From contig NC_092333.1 of assembly GCF_046630445.1 (NCBI RefSeq), positions 892,001 through 956,000 of the forward strand: a stretch of DNA of 64,000 nt, in the 5' to 3' direction. The notes under the pieces were generated by a model, which saw only the letters and a program-made list of their open reading frames with translations, did not search any database and was not told the DNA's origin. This stretch comes from Rutidosis leptorrhynchoides (taxonomy: Eukaryota > Streptophyta > Magnoliopsida > Asterales > Asteraceae). Every line of letters starts with the position of its first letter. Position 1 is the first letter of the stretch. A program made the translations under genes and the position numbers. Of this stretch, positions 23,750 through 34,439 are shown piece by piece.

Positions 23750-26700
23750 ATGATTAACTTGTTCCATTTAACTATTTTGAAGGAAATGGCACCGACTACT
23801 CGACACACCGTGAATATGAATGAAGAGGAATTCCGTACTTTTCTAGCTTCAAACATAGCCGCAGTACAGGCTGCGCTACATACCAACAATAACCTTGGAT
23901 CTAGCAGTACAGGAAATCGTGTAGGATGCACCTACAAAGAATTCACTGCCTGCAAACCTTTGGAATTTGATGGAACCGAAGGACCGATCGGATTGAAACG
24001 GTGGACCGAGAAGGTTGAATCGGTGTTTGCCATAAGTAAGTGTACTGAAGAGGACAAAGTGAAGTACGCTACGCATACCTTTACAGGTTCTGCGTTAACA
24101 TGGTGGAATACCTATCTAGAGCAAGTGGGACAAGACGATGCGTACGCACTACCGTGGTCAGCATTCAAGCACTTGATGAACGAGAAGTACCGTCCCAGAA
24201 CCGAGGTCAATAAGCTCAAGACAGAACTTAGAGGGTTACGAACCCAAGGATTTGATATTACCACGTACGAAAGACGATTCACAGAATTGTGCCTATTGTG
24301 TCCGGGAGCATTCGAAGATGAGGAAGAGAAGATCGACGCGTTTGTGAAAGGATTACCGGAAAGAATCCAAGAAGATATAAGTTCACACGAGCCCGCCTCC
24401 ATACAACAGGCATGTAGAATGGCTCACAAACTAGTGAACCAGATTGAAGAAAGAATTAAAGAACAGACCGCTGAAGAGGCCAATGTGAAGCAAGTCAAAA
24501 GAAAGTGGGAGGAAAACGGTGATAAGAATCACCAATACAACAACAACAGCAATTATAACAATAATCGCAACAACTATCCTAACAATCGCAACATCAATCG
24601 CAACTACAACAAACGGCCCAACAACAACAACAACAACAACAACAACAACCACAACAATCATCTTAACAACAATAATAACCGCAACAACAACAACAATCAG
24701 AAGCAGCTATGCCAAAGGTGTGAAAAGTATCACTCGGGGTTCTGCACCAAATTTTGCAACAAGTGTAAAAGAAATGGTCATAGCGCGGCGAAGTGTGATG
24801 TCTACGGACCAGGGGTTAACAGAACGAAAGGAACAAATGGTGTCGGAACGAGTAATGGCGGAGCAAGTAGTGTCGGAGCAAGTTATGCCAATGTAGTTTG
24901 TTATAAATGTGGAAAACCGGGCCACATTATTAGAAATTGCCCGAACCAGGAGAACACGAATGGACAAGGCCGCGGAAGAGTTTTCAATATTAATGCGGCA
25001 GAGGCACAGGAAGACCCGGAGCTTGTTACGGGTACGTTTCTTATTGACAATAAATCTGCTTACGTTTTATTTGATTCGGGTGCTGATAGAAGCTATATGA
25101 GTAGAGATTTTTGTGCTAAATTAAGTTGTCCATTGACGCCTTTGGATAGTAAATTTTTACTCGAATTAGCAAATGGTAAATTAATTTCAGCAGATAATAT
25201 ATGTCGGAATCGAGAAATTAAACTGGTTAGCGAAACATTTAAGATTGATTTGATACCAGTAGAGTTAGGGAGTTTTGATGTGATAATCGGTATGGACTGG
25301 TTGAAAGAAGTGAAAGCAGAGATCGTTTGTTACAAAAATGCAATTCGCATTATACGAGAAAAAGGAAAACCCTTAATGGTGTACGGAGAAAAGGGCAACA
25401 CGAAGCTACATCTTATTAGTAATTTGAAGGCACAAAAACTAATAAGAAAAGGTTGCTATGCTGTTCTAGCACACGTCGAGAAAGTACAAACTGAAGAAAA
25501 GAGCATCAATGATGTTCCCATCGCAAAAGAATTTCCCGATGTATTTCCGAAAGAATTACCGGGATTACCCCCACATCGATCCGTTGAATTTCAAATAGAT
25601 CTTGTACCAGGAGCTGCACCAATAGCTCGTGCTCCTTACAGACTCGCACCCAGCGAGATGAAAGAACTACAAAGCCAATTACAAGAACTTTTAGAGCGTG
25701 GTTTCATTCGACCAAGCACATCACCGTGGGGAGCTCCTGTTTTGTTTGTCAAGAAGAAAGATGGTACATTCAGGTTGTGTATCGACTACCGAGAGTTGAA
25801 CAAACTTACCATCAAGAACCGCTACCCACTACCGAGAATCAATGACTTATTTGATCAACTACAAGGCTCGTCTGTTTATTCAAAGATTGACTTACGTTCC
25901 GGGTATCATCAAATGCGGGTGAAAGAATATGATATTCCAAAGACTGCTTTCCGAACACGTTACGGTCATTACGAGTTTATGGTCATGCCATTTGGTTTAA
26001 CTAATGCACCAGCTGTGTTCATGGACCTTATGAACCGAGTGTGTGGACCAGACCTTGACAAGTTTGTCATTGTTTTCATTGATGACATACTTATTTACTC
26101 AAAGAATGACCAAGAACACTGTGAACATTTGAGAAAGGTGTTAGAAGTATTGAGGAAGGAAGAATTGTACGCTAAGTTTTCAAAGTGTGCATTTTGGTTG
26201 GAAGAAGTTCAATTCCTCGGTCACATAGTGAACAAAGAAGGTATTAAGGTGGATCCGGCAAAGATAGAAACTGTTGAAAAGTGGGAAACCCCGAAAACTC
26301 CGAAACACATACGCCAGTTTTTAGTACTAGCTGGTTACTACAGAAGGTTCATCCAAGACTTTTCCAGAATAGCAAAACCCTTGACTGCATTAACGCATAA
26401 AGGGAAGAAATTTGATTGGAATGATGAACAAGAGAAAGCGTTTCAGTTATTGAAGAAAAAGCTAACTACGTCACCTATATTGTCATTGCCTAAAGGGAAT
26501 GATGATTTTGTGATTTATTGTGATGCATCAAAGCAAGGTCTCGGTTGTGTATTAATGCAACGAACGAAGGTGATTGCTTATGCGTCTAGACAATTGAAGA
26601 TTCACGAACAAAATTATACGACGCATGATTTGGAATTAGGCGCGGTTGTTTTTGCATTAAAGACTTGGAGGCACTACTTATATGGGGTCAAAAGTATTAT

Positions 26701-28360
26701 ATATACCGACCACAAAAGTCTTCAACACATATTTAATCAGAAACAACTGAATATGAGGCAGCGTAGGTGGATTGAATTATTGAATGATTACGACTTTGAG
26801 ATTCGTTACCACCCGGGGAAGGCAAATGTGGTAGCCGATGCCTTGAGCAGGAAGGACAGAGAACCCATTCGAGTAAAATCTATGAATATAATGATTCATA
26901 ATAACATTACTACTCAAATAAAGGAGGCGCAACAAGGAGTTTTAAAAGAGGGAAATTTAAAGGATGAAATACCCAAAGGATCGGAGAAGCATCTTAATAT
27001 TCGGGAAGACGGAACCAGGTATAGGGCTGAAAGGATTTGGGTACCAAAATTTGAAGATATGAGAGAAATGGTACTTAGAGAAGCTCATAAAACCAGATAC
27101 TCAATACATCCTGGAACGGGGAAGATGTACAAGGATCTCAAGAAACATTTTTGGTGGCCGGGTATGAAAGCCGATGTTGCTAAATACGTAGGAGAATGTT
27201 TGACGTGTTCTAAGGTCAAAGCTGAGCATCAAAAACCATCAGGTCTACTTCAACAACCCGAAATCCCGGAATGGAAATGGGAAAACATTACCATGGATTT
27301 CATCACTAAATTGCCAAGGACTGCAAGTGGTTTTGATACTATTTGGGTAATAGTTGATCGTCTCACCAAATCAGCACACTTCCTACCAATAAGAGAAGAT
27401 GACAAGATGGAGAAGTTAGCACGACTGTATTTGAAGGAAGTCGTCTCCAGACATGGAATACCAATCTCTATTATCTCTGATAGGGATGGCAGATTTATTT
27501 CAAGATTCTGGCAGACATTACAGCAAGCATTAGGAACTCGTCTAGACATGAGTACTGCCTATCATCCACAAACTGATGGGCAGAGCGAAAGGACGATACA
27601 AACGCTTGAAGACATGCTACGAGCATGTGTTATTGATTTCGGAAACAGTTGGGATCGACATCTACCGTTAGCAGAATTTTCCTACAACAACAGCTACCAT
27701 TCAAGCATTGAGATGGCGCCGTTTGAAGCACTTTATGGTAGAAAGTGCAGGTCTCCGATTTGTTGGAGTGAAGTGGGGGATAGACAGATTACGGGTCCGG
27801 AGATTATACAAGAAACTACCGAGAAGATCATCCAAATTCAACAACGGTTGAAAACCGCCCAAAGTCGACAAAATAGCTACGCTGACATTAAAAGAAAAGA
27901 TATAGAATTTGAAATTGGAGAGATGGTCATGCTTAAAGTTGCACCTTGGAAAGGCGTTGTTCGATTTGGTAAACGAGGGAAATTAAATCCAAGGTATATT
28001 GGACCATTCAAGATTATTGATCGTGTCGGAACAGTAGCTTACCGACTAGAATTACCTCAACAACTCGCGGCTGTACATAACACTTTCCACGTCTCGAATT
28101 TGAAGAAATGTTTTGCTAAAGAAGATCTCACTATTCCGTTAGATGAAATCCAAATCAACGAAAAACTTCAATTCATCGAAGAACCCGTCGAAATAATGGA
28201 TCGTGAGGTTAAAAGACTTAAGCAAAACAAGATACCAATTGTTAAGGTTCGATGGAATGCTCGTAGAGGACCCGAGTTCACCTGGGAGCGTGAAGATCAG
28301 ATGAAGAAGAAATACCCGCATCTATTTCCAGAAGATTCGTCAACACCTTCAACAGCTTAA
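23750..28360 (+). CDS. Family B gag-pol polyprotein (Tekay-like, looks whole)
   Basis: Uninterrupted 1536-residue frame. The likely start is [15 protein letters not shown], 12 codons in, because a TTTTGAAGGAA motif precedes it as in family C. Order: gag core (about 60-220), Asn-rich linker (260-320), zinc knuckles ([28 protein letters not shown]), retropepsin (DSGADRS, about 440), RT with FIDD near 776, RNase H (YCDASKQG, about 923), integrase His-Cys finger (about 1118-1155) and core (MDFITKLP, about 1181), and a chromodomain at the C-terminus ([17 protein letters not shown]). The family packages RNA in gag particles, reverse transcribes it and inserts the cDNA, with the chromodomain favouring heterochromatin. 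Confidence 0.93.
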   Translation: MINLFHLTILKEMAPTTRHTVNMNEEEFRTFLASNIAAVQAALHTNNNLGSSSTGNRVGCTYKEFTACKPLEFDGTEGPIGLKRWTEKVESVFAISKCTEEDKVKYATHTFTGSALTWWNTYLEQVGQDDAYALPWSAFKHLMNEKYRPRTEVNKLKTELRGLRTQGFDITTYERRFTELCLLCPGAFEDEEEKIDAFVKGLPERIQEDISSHEPASIQQACRMAHKLVNQIEERIKEQTAEEANVKQVKRKWEENGDKNHQYNNNSNYNNNRNNYPNNRNINRNYNKRPNNNNNNNNNNHNNHLNNNNNRNNNNNQKQLCQRCEKYHSGFCTKFCNKCKRNGHSAAKCDVYGPGVNRTKGTNGVGTSNGGASSVGASYANVVCYKCGKPGHIIRNCPNQENTNGQGRGRVFNINAAEAQEDPELVTGTFLIDNKSAYVLFDSGADRSYMSRDFCAKLSCPLTPLDSKFLLELANGKLISADNICRNREIKLVSETFKIDLIPVELGSFDVIIGMDWLKEVKAEIVCYKNAIRIIREKGKPLMVYGEKGNTKLHLISNLKAQKLIRKGCYAVLAHVEKVQTEEKSINDVPIAKEFPDVFPKELPGLPPHRSVEFQIDLVPGAAPIARAPYRLAPSEMKELQSQLQELLERGFIRPSTSPWGAPVLFVKKKDGTFRLCIDYRELNKLTIKNRYPLPRINDLFDQLQGSSVYSKIDLRSGYHQMRVKEYDIPKTAFRTRYGHYEFMVMPFGLTNAPAVFMDLMNRVCGPDLDKFVIVFIDDILIYSKNDQEHCEHLRKVLEVLRKEELYAKFSKCAFWLEEVQFLGHIVNKEGIKVDPAKIETVEKWETPKTPKHIRQFLVLAGYYRRFIQDFSRIAKPLTALTHKGKKFDWNDEQEKAFQLLKKKLTTSPILSLPKGNDDFVIYCDASKQGLGCVLMQRTKVIAYASRQLKIHEQNYTTHDLELGAVVFALKTWRHYLYGVKSIIYTDHKSLQHIFNQKQLNMRQRRWIELLNDYDFEIRYHPGKANVVADALSRKDREPIRVKSMNIMIHNNITTQIKEAQQGVLKEGNLKDEIPKGSEKHLNIREDGTRYRAERIWVPKFEDMREMVLREAHKTRYSIHPGTGKMYKDLKKHFWWPGMKADVAKYVGECLTCSKVKAEHQKPSGLLQQPEIPEWKWENITMDFITKLPRTASGFDTIWVIVDRLTKSAHFLPIREDDKMEKLARLYLKEVVSRHGIPISIISDRDGRFISRFWQTLQQALGTRLDMSTAYHPQTDGQSERTIQTLEDMLRACVIDFGNSWDRHLPLAEFSYNNSYHSSIEMAPFEALYGRKCRSPICWSEVGDRQITGPEIIQETTEKIIQIQQRLKTAQSRQNSYADIKRKDIEFEIGEMVMLKVAPWKGVVRFGKRGKLNPRYIGPFKIIDRVGTVAYRLELPQQLAAVHNTFHVSNLKKCFAKEDLTIPLDEIQINEKLQFIEEPVEIMDREVKRLKQNKIPIVKVRWNARRGPEFTWEREDQMKKKYPHLFPEDSSTPSTA

Positions 28361-28395
28361 AATTTCGGGACGAAATTTATTTAACGGGTAGGTAC
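28360..28395 (+). promoter_or_regulatory. Conserved hairpin and PPT region of family B
   Basis: AAATTTCGGGACGAAATTT (28360-28378) is a perfect inverted repeat with an 8-base stem and GGA loop, placed right after pol. It is followed by ATTTAACGGGTAGGTAC up to the 3' LTR, which must hold the plus-strand primer although it is not a long pure purine run. The same hairpin is in the same place in family C (7350-7368 and 14546-14564). Confidence 0.7.
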
Positions 28396-31300
28396 TGTAG
28401 TGACCCGAACTTTTCCATGTTTATATATATTAACTGAGATTGATGTTTATATGATTAAATGTTTCCAACATGTTAAGCAATCAAACTTGTTAAGACTTGA
28501 TTAATTGAAATAGGTTTCATATAGACAATTGACCACCCAAGTTGACCGGTGATTCACGAACGTTAAAACTTGTAAAAACTATATGATGACATATATATGG
28601 ATATATATATAGTTAACATGATACTATGATAAGTAAACATATCATTAAGTATATTAACAATGAACTACATATGTAAAAACAAGACTACTAACTTAATGAT
28701 TTTTAAACGAGACATATATGTAACGATTATCGTTGTAAAGACATTTAATGTATATATATCATATTAAGAGATATTCATACATGATAATATCATGATAATA
28801 TAATAATTTAAAATCTCATTTGATATTATAAACATTGAGTTAACAACATTTAACAAGACCGTTAACCTAAAGGTTTAAAAACAACACTTACATGTAACGA
28901 CTAACGATGACTTAACGACTCAGTTAAAATGTATATACATGTAGTGTTTTAATATGTATTTATACACTTTTGAAAGACTTCAATACACTTATCAAAATAC
29001 TTCTACTTAACAAAAATGCTTACAATTACATCCTCGTTCAGTTTCATCAACAATTCTACTCGTATGCACCCGTATTCGTACTCGTACAATACACAGCTTT
29101 TAGATGTATGTACTATTGGTATATACACTCCAATGATCAGCTCTTAGCAGCCCATGTGAGTCACCTAACACATGTGGGAACCATCATTTAGCAACTAGCA
29201 TGAAATATCTCATAAAATTACAAAAATATGAGTAATCATTCATGACTTATTTACATGAAAACAAAATTACATATCCTTTATATCTAATCCATACACCAAC
29301 GACCAAAAACACCTACAAACACTTTCATTCTTCAATTTTCTTCATCTAATTGATCTCTCTCAAGTTCTATCTTCAAGTTCTAAGTGTTCTTCATAAATTC
29401 CAAAAGTTCTAGTTTCATAAAATCAAGAATACTTTCAAGTTTGCTAGCTCACTTCCAATCTTGTAAGGTGATCATCCAACCTCAAGAAATCTTTGTTTCT
29501 TACAGTAGGTTATCATTCTAATACAAGGTAATAATCATATTCAAACTTTGGTTCAATTTCTATAACTATAACAATCTTATTTCAAGTGATGATCTTACTT
29601 GAACTTGTTTTCGTGTCATGATTCTGCTTCAAGAACTTCGAGCCATCCAAGGATCCATTGAAGCTAGATCCATTTTTCTCTTTTCCAGTAGGTTTATCCA
29701 AGGAACTTAAGGTAGTAATGATGTTCATAACATCATTCAATTCATACATATAAAGCTATCTTATTCGAAGGTTTAAACTTGTAATCACTAGAACATAGTT
29801 TAGTTAATTCTAAACTTGTTCGCAAACAAAAATTAATCCTTCTAACTTGACTTTTAAAATCAACTAAACACATGTTCTATATCTATATGATATGCTAACT
29901 TAATGATTTAAAACCTGGAAACACGAAAAACACCGTAAAACCGAATTTACGCCGTCGTAGTAACACCGCGGGCTGTTTTGGGTTAGTTAATTAAAAACTA
30001 TGATAAACTTTGATTTAAAAGTTGTTATTCTGAGAAAATTATTTTTATTATGAACATGAAACTATATCCAAAAATTATGGTTAAACTCAAAGTGGAAGTA
30101 TGTTTTCTAAAATGGTCATCTAGACGTCGTTCTTTCGACTGAAATGACTACCTTTACAAAAACAACTTGTAACTTATTTTTCCGACTATAAACCTATACT
30201 TTTTCTGTTTAGATTCATAAAATAGAGTTCAATATGAAACTATAGCAATTTGATTCACTCAAAACGAATTTAAAATGAAGAAGTTATGGGTAAAACAAGA
30301 TTGGATAATTTTTCTCATTTTAGCTACGTGAAAATTGGTAACAAATCTATTCCAACCATAACTTAATCAAATTGTATTGCATATTATGTAATCTTGAGAT
30401 ACCATAGACACGTATACAATGTTTCGACCTATCATGTCGACACATCTATATATATTTCGGAACAACCATAGACACTCTATATGTGAATGTTGGAGTTAGC
30501 TATACAGGGTTGAGGTTGATTCCAAAATATATTTAGTTTGAGTTGTGATCAATACTGAGATACGTATACACTGGGTCGTGGATTGATTCAAGATAATATT
30601 TATCGATTTATTTCTGTACATCTAACTGTGGACAACTAGTTGTAGGTTACTAACGAGGACAGCTGACTTAATAAACTTAAAACATCAAAATATATTAAAA
30701 GTGTTGTAAATATATTTTGAACATACTTTGATATATATGTATATATTGTTATAGGTTCGTGAATCAACCAGTGGCCAAGTCTTACTTTCCAACGAAGTAA
30801 AAATCTGTGAAAGTGAGTTATAGTCCCACTTTTAAAATCTAATATTTTTGGGATGAGAATACATGCAGGTTTTATAAATGATTTACAAAATAGACACAAG
30901 TACGTGAAACTACATTCTATGGTTGAATTATCGAAATCGAATATGCCCCTTGTTATTAAGTCTGGTAATCTAAGAATTAGGGAACAGACACCCTAATTGA
31001 CGCGAATCCTAAAGATAGATCTATTGGGCTTAACAAACCCCATCCAAAGTACCCGATGCTTTAGTACTTCGAAATTTATATCATATCCGAAGGGTGTCCC
31101 GGAATGATGGGGATATTCTTATATATGCATCTTGTTAATGTCGGTTACCAGGTGTTCACCATATGAATGATTTTTATCTCTATGTATGGGATGTGTATTG
31201 AAATATGAAATCTTGTGGTCTATTATTATGATTTGATATATATAGGTTAAACCTATAACTCACCAACATTTTTGTTGACGTTTTAAGCATGTTTATTCTC

Positions 31301-31645
31301 AGATGATTATTAAGAGCTTCCGCTGTCGCATACTTAAATAAGGACGAGATTTGGAGTCCATGCTTGTATGATATTGTGTAAAAACTGCATTCAAGAAACT
31401 TATTTTGTTGTAACATATTTGTATTGTAAACCATTATGTAATGGTCGTGTGTAAACAGGATATTTTAGATTATCATTATTTGATAATCTACGTAAAGCTT
31501 TTTAAACCTTTATTGATGAAATAAAGGTTATGGTTTGTTTTAAAATGAATGCAGTCTTTGAAAAACGTCTCATATAGAGGTCAAAACCTCGCAACGAAAT
31601 CAATTAATATGGAACGTTTTTAATCAATAAGAACGGGACATTTCA
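28396..31645 (+). repeat. Family B 3' LTR (3250 bp)
   Basis: Same length as the 5' LTR with the same termini, followed by the target duplication CCGAC and then by family C gag. No gene inside. Confidence 0.95.
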
Positions 31646-32142
31646 CCGACCGCCTTTAAAGTCCTTAGCTCTTGTTCGAGCTTTCGGGTTTCTTCACGAG
31701 GGAAAAATTCGACGATCATTCTCTCTCTCAAATCGGCCCAAGAGAGGGCGTGAGCTTCATCGGTACCCACCGATTGTACATACGTGTTCCACCACGTGAG
31801 GGCGATACCGGCAAAGGTGTGGGTGGAATATTTGACCTTGTCTTGGTCTCGACAACCGCTTATGCTAAAGACGGCTTTCGTTTGCTCAAACCATCGGGTG
31901 AGCACGACCGGTCCCCCGGTTCCATCAAAAGTGTGAGGTTTGCACCCCATGAAGGATTTGTAGGAGCACCCTTCGTTTGAGTTACCGGCTCCATTGTTGT
32001 TGTTGTTGTGGTTGTTGTTATTGTTGGAGGAGTGATCGGCCATGGCCGCTTCCACGGCGGTGGCTATCATTCGTTGTAGAGCTTGTTCGGGAGTCTCATG
32101 GCGTGGCACACGACGAGGAGGCATTGTTCCTTCAAAACACAA
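31646..32142 (-). pseudogene. Family C gag N-terminal part, unit 2 (displaced by nested element)
   Basis: Start of gag (MPPRRVPRHETPEQ, Asn-rich stretch, gag core up to the insertion point). It opens with the second copy of the CCGAC target duplication. The rest of the gene lies on the other side of the family B element. Confidence 0.88.
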
Positions 32143-32545
32143 GAATACCGTTGATTAGTATTCTTAATAATACTAACCGTGATATGGAATAAGGATAGAG
32201 AAAAATTTTCCTTGACTCGCCTTAAATTCTTTATGTCATAATGTCAGAATGTTCATATGAGTCACCGTAATATAATCCTGGAAATTATATTACCCTAATT
32301 CATATGTGCATTCGACACTAATTCATATAGTCAAGGTGGCGCATCAATTAAATTAAGTAACGTGAGATTAAGATTGAATAAGAATTTGATGTGATAGACG
32401 AGTTCGAGTAAAATGCACAAGTAGTCAAGTAATTCCTACTTCAAGTCTATATGTCGGTTGTAGTCTAGACTCACCAATGTACCCTATGACTCGGGGTTGA
32501 CACCAATGAACTCTAAATCCCTACAACCAACGCTCTGATACCATC

Positions 32546-34081
32546 TGTAGCGACCCGACCAAATCATGTTTGACGGCGCCGACTACTTCGGTCCCGTAGC
32601 GTGGTCATAAGTCTTTATCATGACGTTTGACCAAAATATGTCGCATCTATTTCATAAGTAAAAGGATGTTTCAAGTTTACAAATGTAGTTCAAAGACTAG
32701 TTACATTACAATGTTTAACGTACGAATGAAACCTATGCGACACAATTTAAAGTAGTCAAAAGACGCTCCAACTATGCATGTATACTCGACATCCAAGCAA
32801 GTATCAAAAAGAGTGCGGAAGCATGTATCAAGTAGCTTTCAAGGACCTGAGAAAACATATAGAAAACTGTCAACGAAAACGTTGGTGAAATCATAGGTGT
32901 TTTAGTAAACGTTGCATTTGAACCACAAGATTTAATATAATATGATTATCAAAATCATTTGCATTCCAAAGTTGTTATATTGTTTCGCGGGCACCCAATT
33001 ATCAAACTTAACTGTTTTGCACCCTTTGCGTAGTGTTAGAACATACACTAGACCCGAAAATATATTTCATCCGCTAACGGTAGCGAACCGTCCGAATGAG
33101 GCTCGTCAAGCCCATGTGATCACATAATATAAGTTCACGTTTACACCCTGCAAGTGTAACTAATGATAATTGAATTGAGGCTTTTTGTTCAAACCCGTAC
33201 ATGGAATGTTCGTTTTCGTACTTGTGTTCAATGTATAAAAGTATGATACGTATATGTTTCTCATCCCATAGTTTAAAGCATAAAAGTTGTTTGAAAGATG
33301 GGATATGATCTCACCTTGAGTGCACGTATGAAAAGTACTTCACAAAGTAACGTGTGCGAAGGATAGTGCTAGTCTTGACCTAAACAAATAGGTCGTATCA
33401 ATAATGGTAAACACGATAGGTCAAAGATGTTCAATTAGTCCTACGGCTCGTTACGACTCGATTATGTAGCATGTGAAATCAAATTGTCAAGTTTCATGCA
33501 AGATACAAGTATAGAAACAAGTTAGGAAGGTTGCATAATCATTTGGTTAAGTTTGACAAAAAGTCAAACTTTGGTCGGTCAAAGTCAACGAAAAAGTCAA
33601 CACGTTCGGGTCGGGTCCCGAACTATTTTTCTGAGGTTTTTAATCATGTATGAGCATGTTAGAACAAGTTACGTGTGAATCGGAGGTGCGTAGCATAGCA
33701 AACATTATTCAAAAATTGACAAAGTTGGACAGACCACTTTGGCGCGCCGCGCGGGTATATGGCTTGCCGCGCCATTACCTGTGCAGAGAATTCTGGCAGT
33801 TTTTAAGTTTTATGCACGACCCTAACTTCAACCAATCACCATTTATGACTCGCAAACAACCAAAGTATGTATCTTATATCATCGGAAAGGTATTTTGACA
33901 AGGAAAACAACTAAATACATTTCATCCATCACATTTACTTTTACAACAACCAAAACCACATTAAATAGTTAACAACCAAAGTATGTATCTTAAAAAGCGT
34001 ATTAACGAGGGATGTCATAATCATATAACGGACTTTAAATAGTTAAACGGAAAAGTAAACGGAAAAATGCGGGATGTTACA
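32546..34081 (-). repeat. Family C LTR, right copy (shortened)
   Basis: Both LTR termini are present (TGTAACATCCC on the minus strand at the right; GGTCGCTACA next to the PBS 32532-32543 at the left), but it is about 745 bp shorter than its siblings. It is the outermost 5' LTR of the array. GC-rich island at 33741-33773 as in the others. A (CA)n tract abuts its outer end. Confidence 0.9.
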
Positions 34082-34439
34082 CACACACACACACAAATTT
34101 CTTTTCTCAACTCACTCTTCCTTCAACTAGATATCAATATTTAAATAGGAATACAAACTTTTTCCATCAAAAATACACATCGAGGATAGAAAATTTACAA
34201 GTGGATAACATGATACCGATTAGAGTATCAAAGTTAAGGAATGGTGAGCACCCTCAAGTCTCCCTATTGTTCTGCCTTCGCTTTTAGTGATGTTTGGGTA
34301 TATGTCAATATACTTATACTATGGATATTACCAAATGGCTTATAGGTTAGCGATATTAAGTCTCGCCGTGAATATACTGGTGTATTAATTCGTGTTAGAT
34401 GTCTGCCTTGTCGTTATAAAACATATATATTATATATTA
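34082..34439. other. (CA)n tract and non-coding flank
   Basis: A short (CA)n run continues to about 34095. The rest is AT-rich sequence in which I see no gene or repeat signature. Confidence 0.6.

Larger units (their letters stand above)
18549..31645 (+). mobile_element. Complete 13.1 kb Tekay-like Ty3/gypsy element with two extra ORFs (family B)
   Basis: Plus-strand element nested in family C gag. Order: 5' LTR, PBS, acidic ORF, F-box ORF, gag-pol in one frame, hairpin and PPT, 3' LTR. Both LTRs are 3250 bp, begin TG and end CA, and are bounded by the 5 bp duplication CCGAC. By eye the LTRs differ at about 18 positions with no indels (about 0.55%). At the commonly assumed 1.3e-8 substitutions per site per year that is about 0.2 million years. 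The element looks whole, with no disruption seen in its main frame. Three LTRs of this family occur in the window besides the other LTR of this element pair. Confidence 0.95.
3991..34081 (-). mobile_element. Tandem array of a Tekay-like Ty3/gypsy element with shared LTRs (family C)
   Basis: On the minus strand the order is LTR (32546-34081), internal unit, LTR (12247-14527), internal unit, LTR (5052-7331), then a third internal unit that stops inside gag. Neighbouring units share one LTR. The period is 7195 bp between the first two LTR starts and about 7197 bp for the next once the nested family B element and one copy of its target duplication are removed. The internal parts encode gag with zinc knuckles, protease, RT, RNase H, integrase and a C-terminal chromodomain, as in the Tekay clade of chromoviruses. 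By eye the two full-length LTRs differ at about 14 of 2280 positions, so the copies are young. Confidence 0.88.

Noticed and set aside
24431-24896. Val- or Thr-rich frames overlapping gag
   Set aside because: Shadows of the AAC repeats coding the Asn-rich gag linker.
3974-34095. CRISPR-like or satellite array
   Set aside because: The long repeats are LTRs of about 2.3 kb with coding units between; no short regular repeat-spacer pattern is present and the DNA is a plant nuclear sequence.
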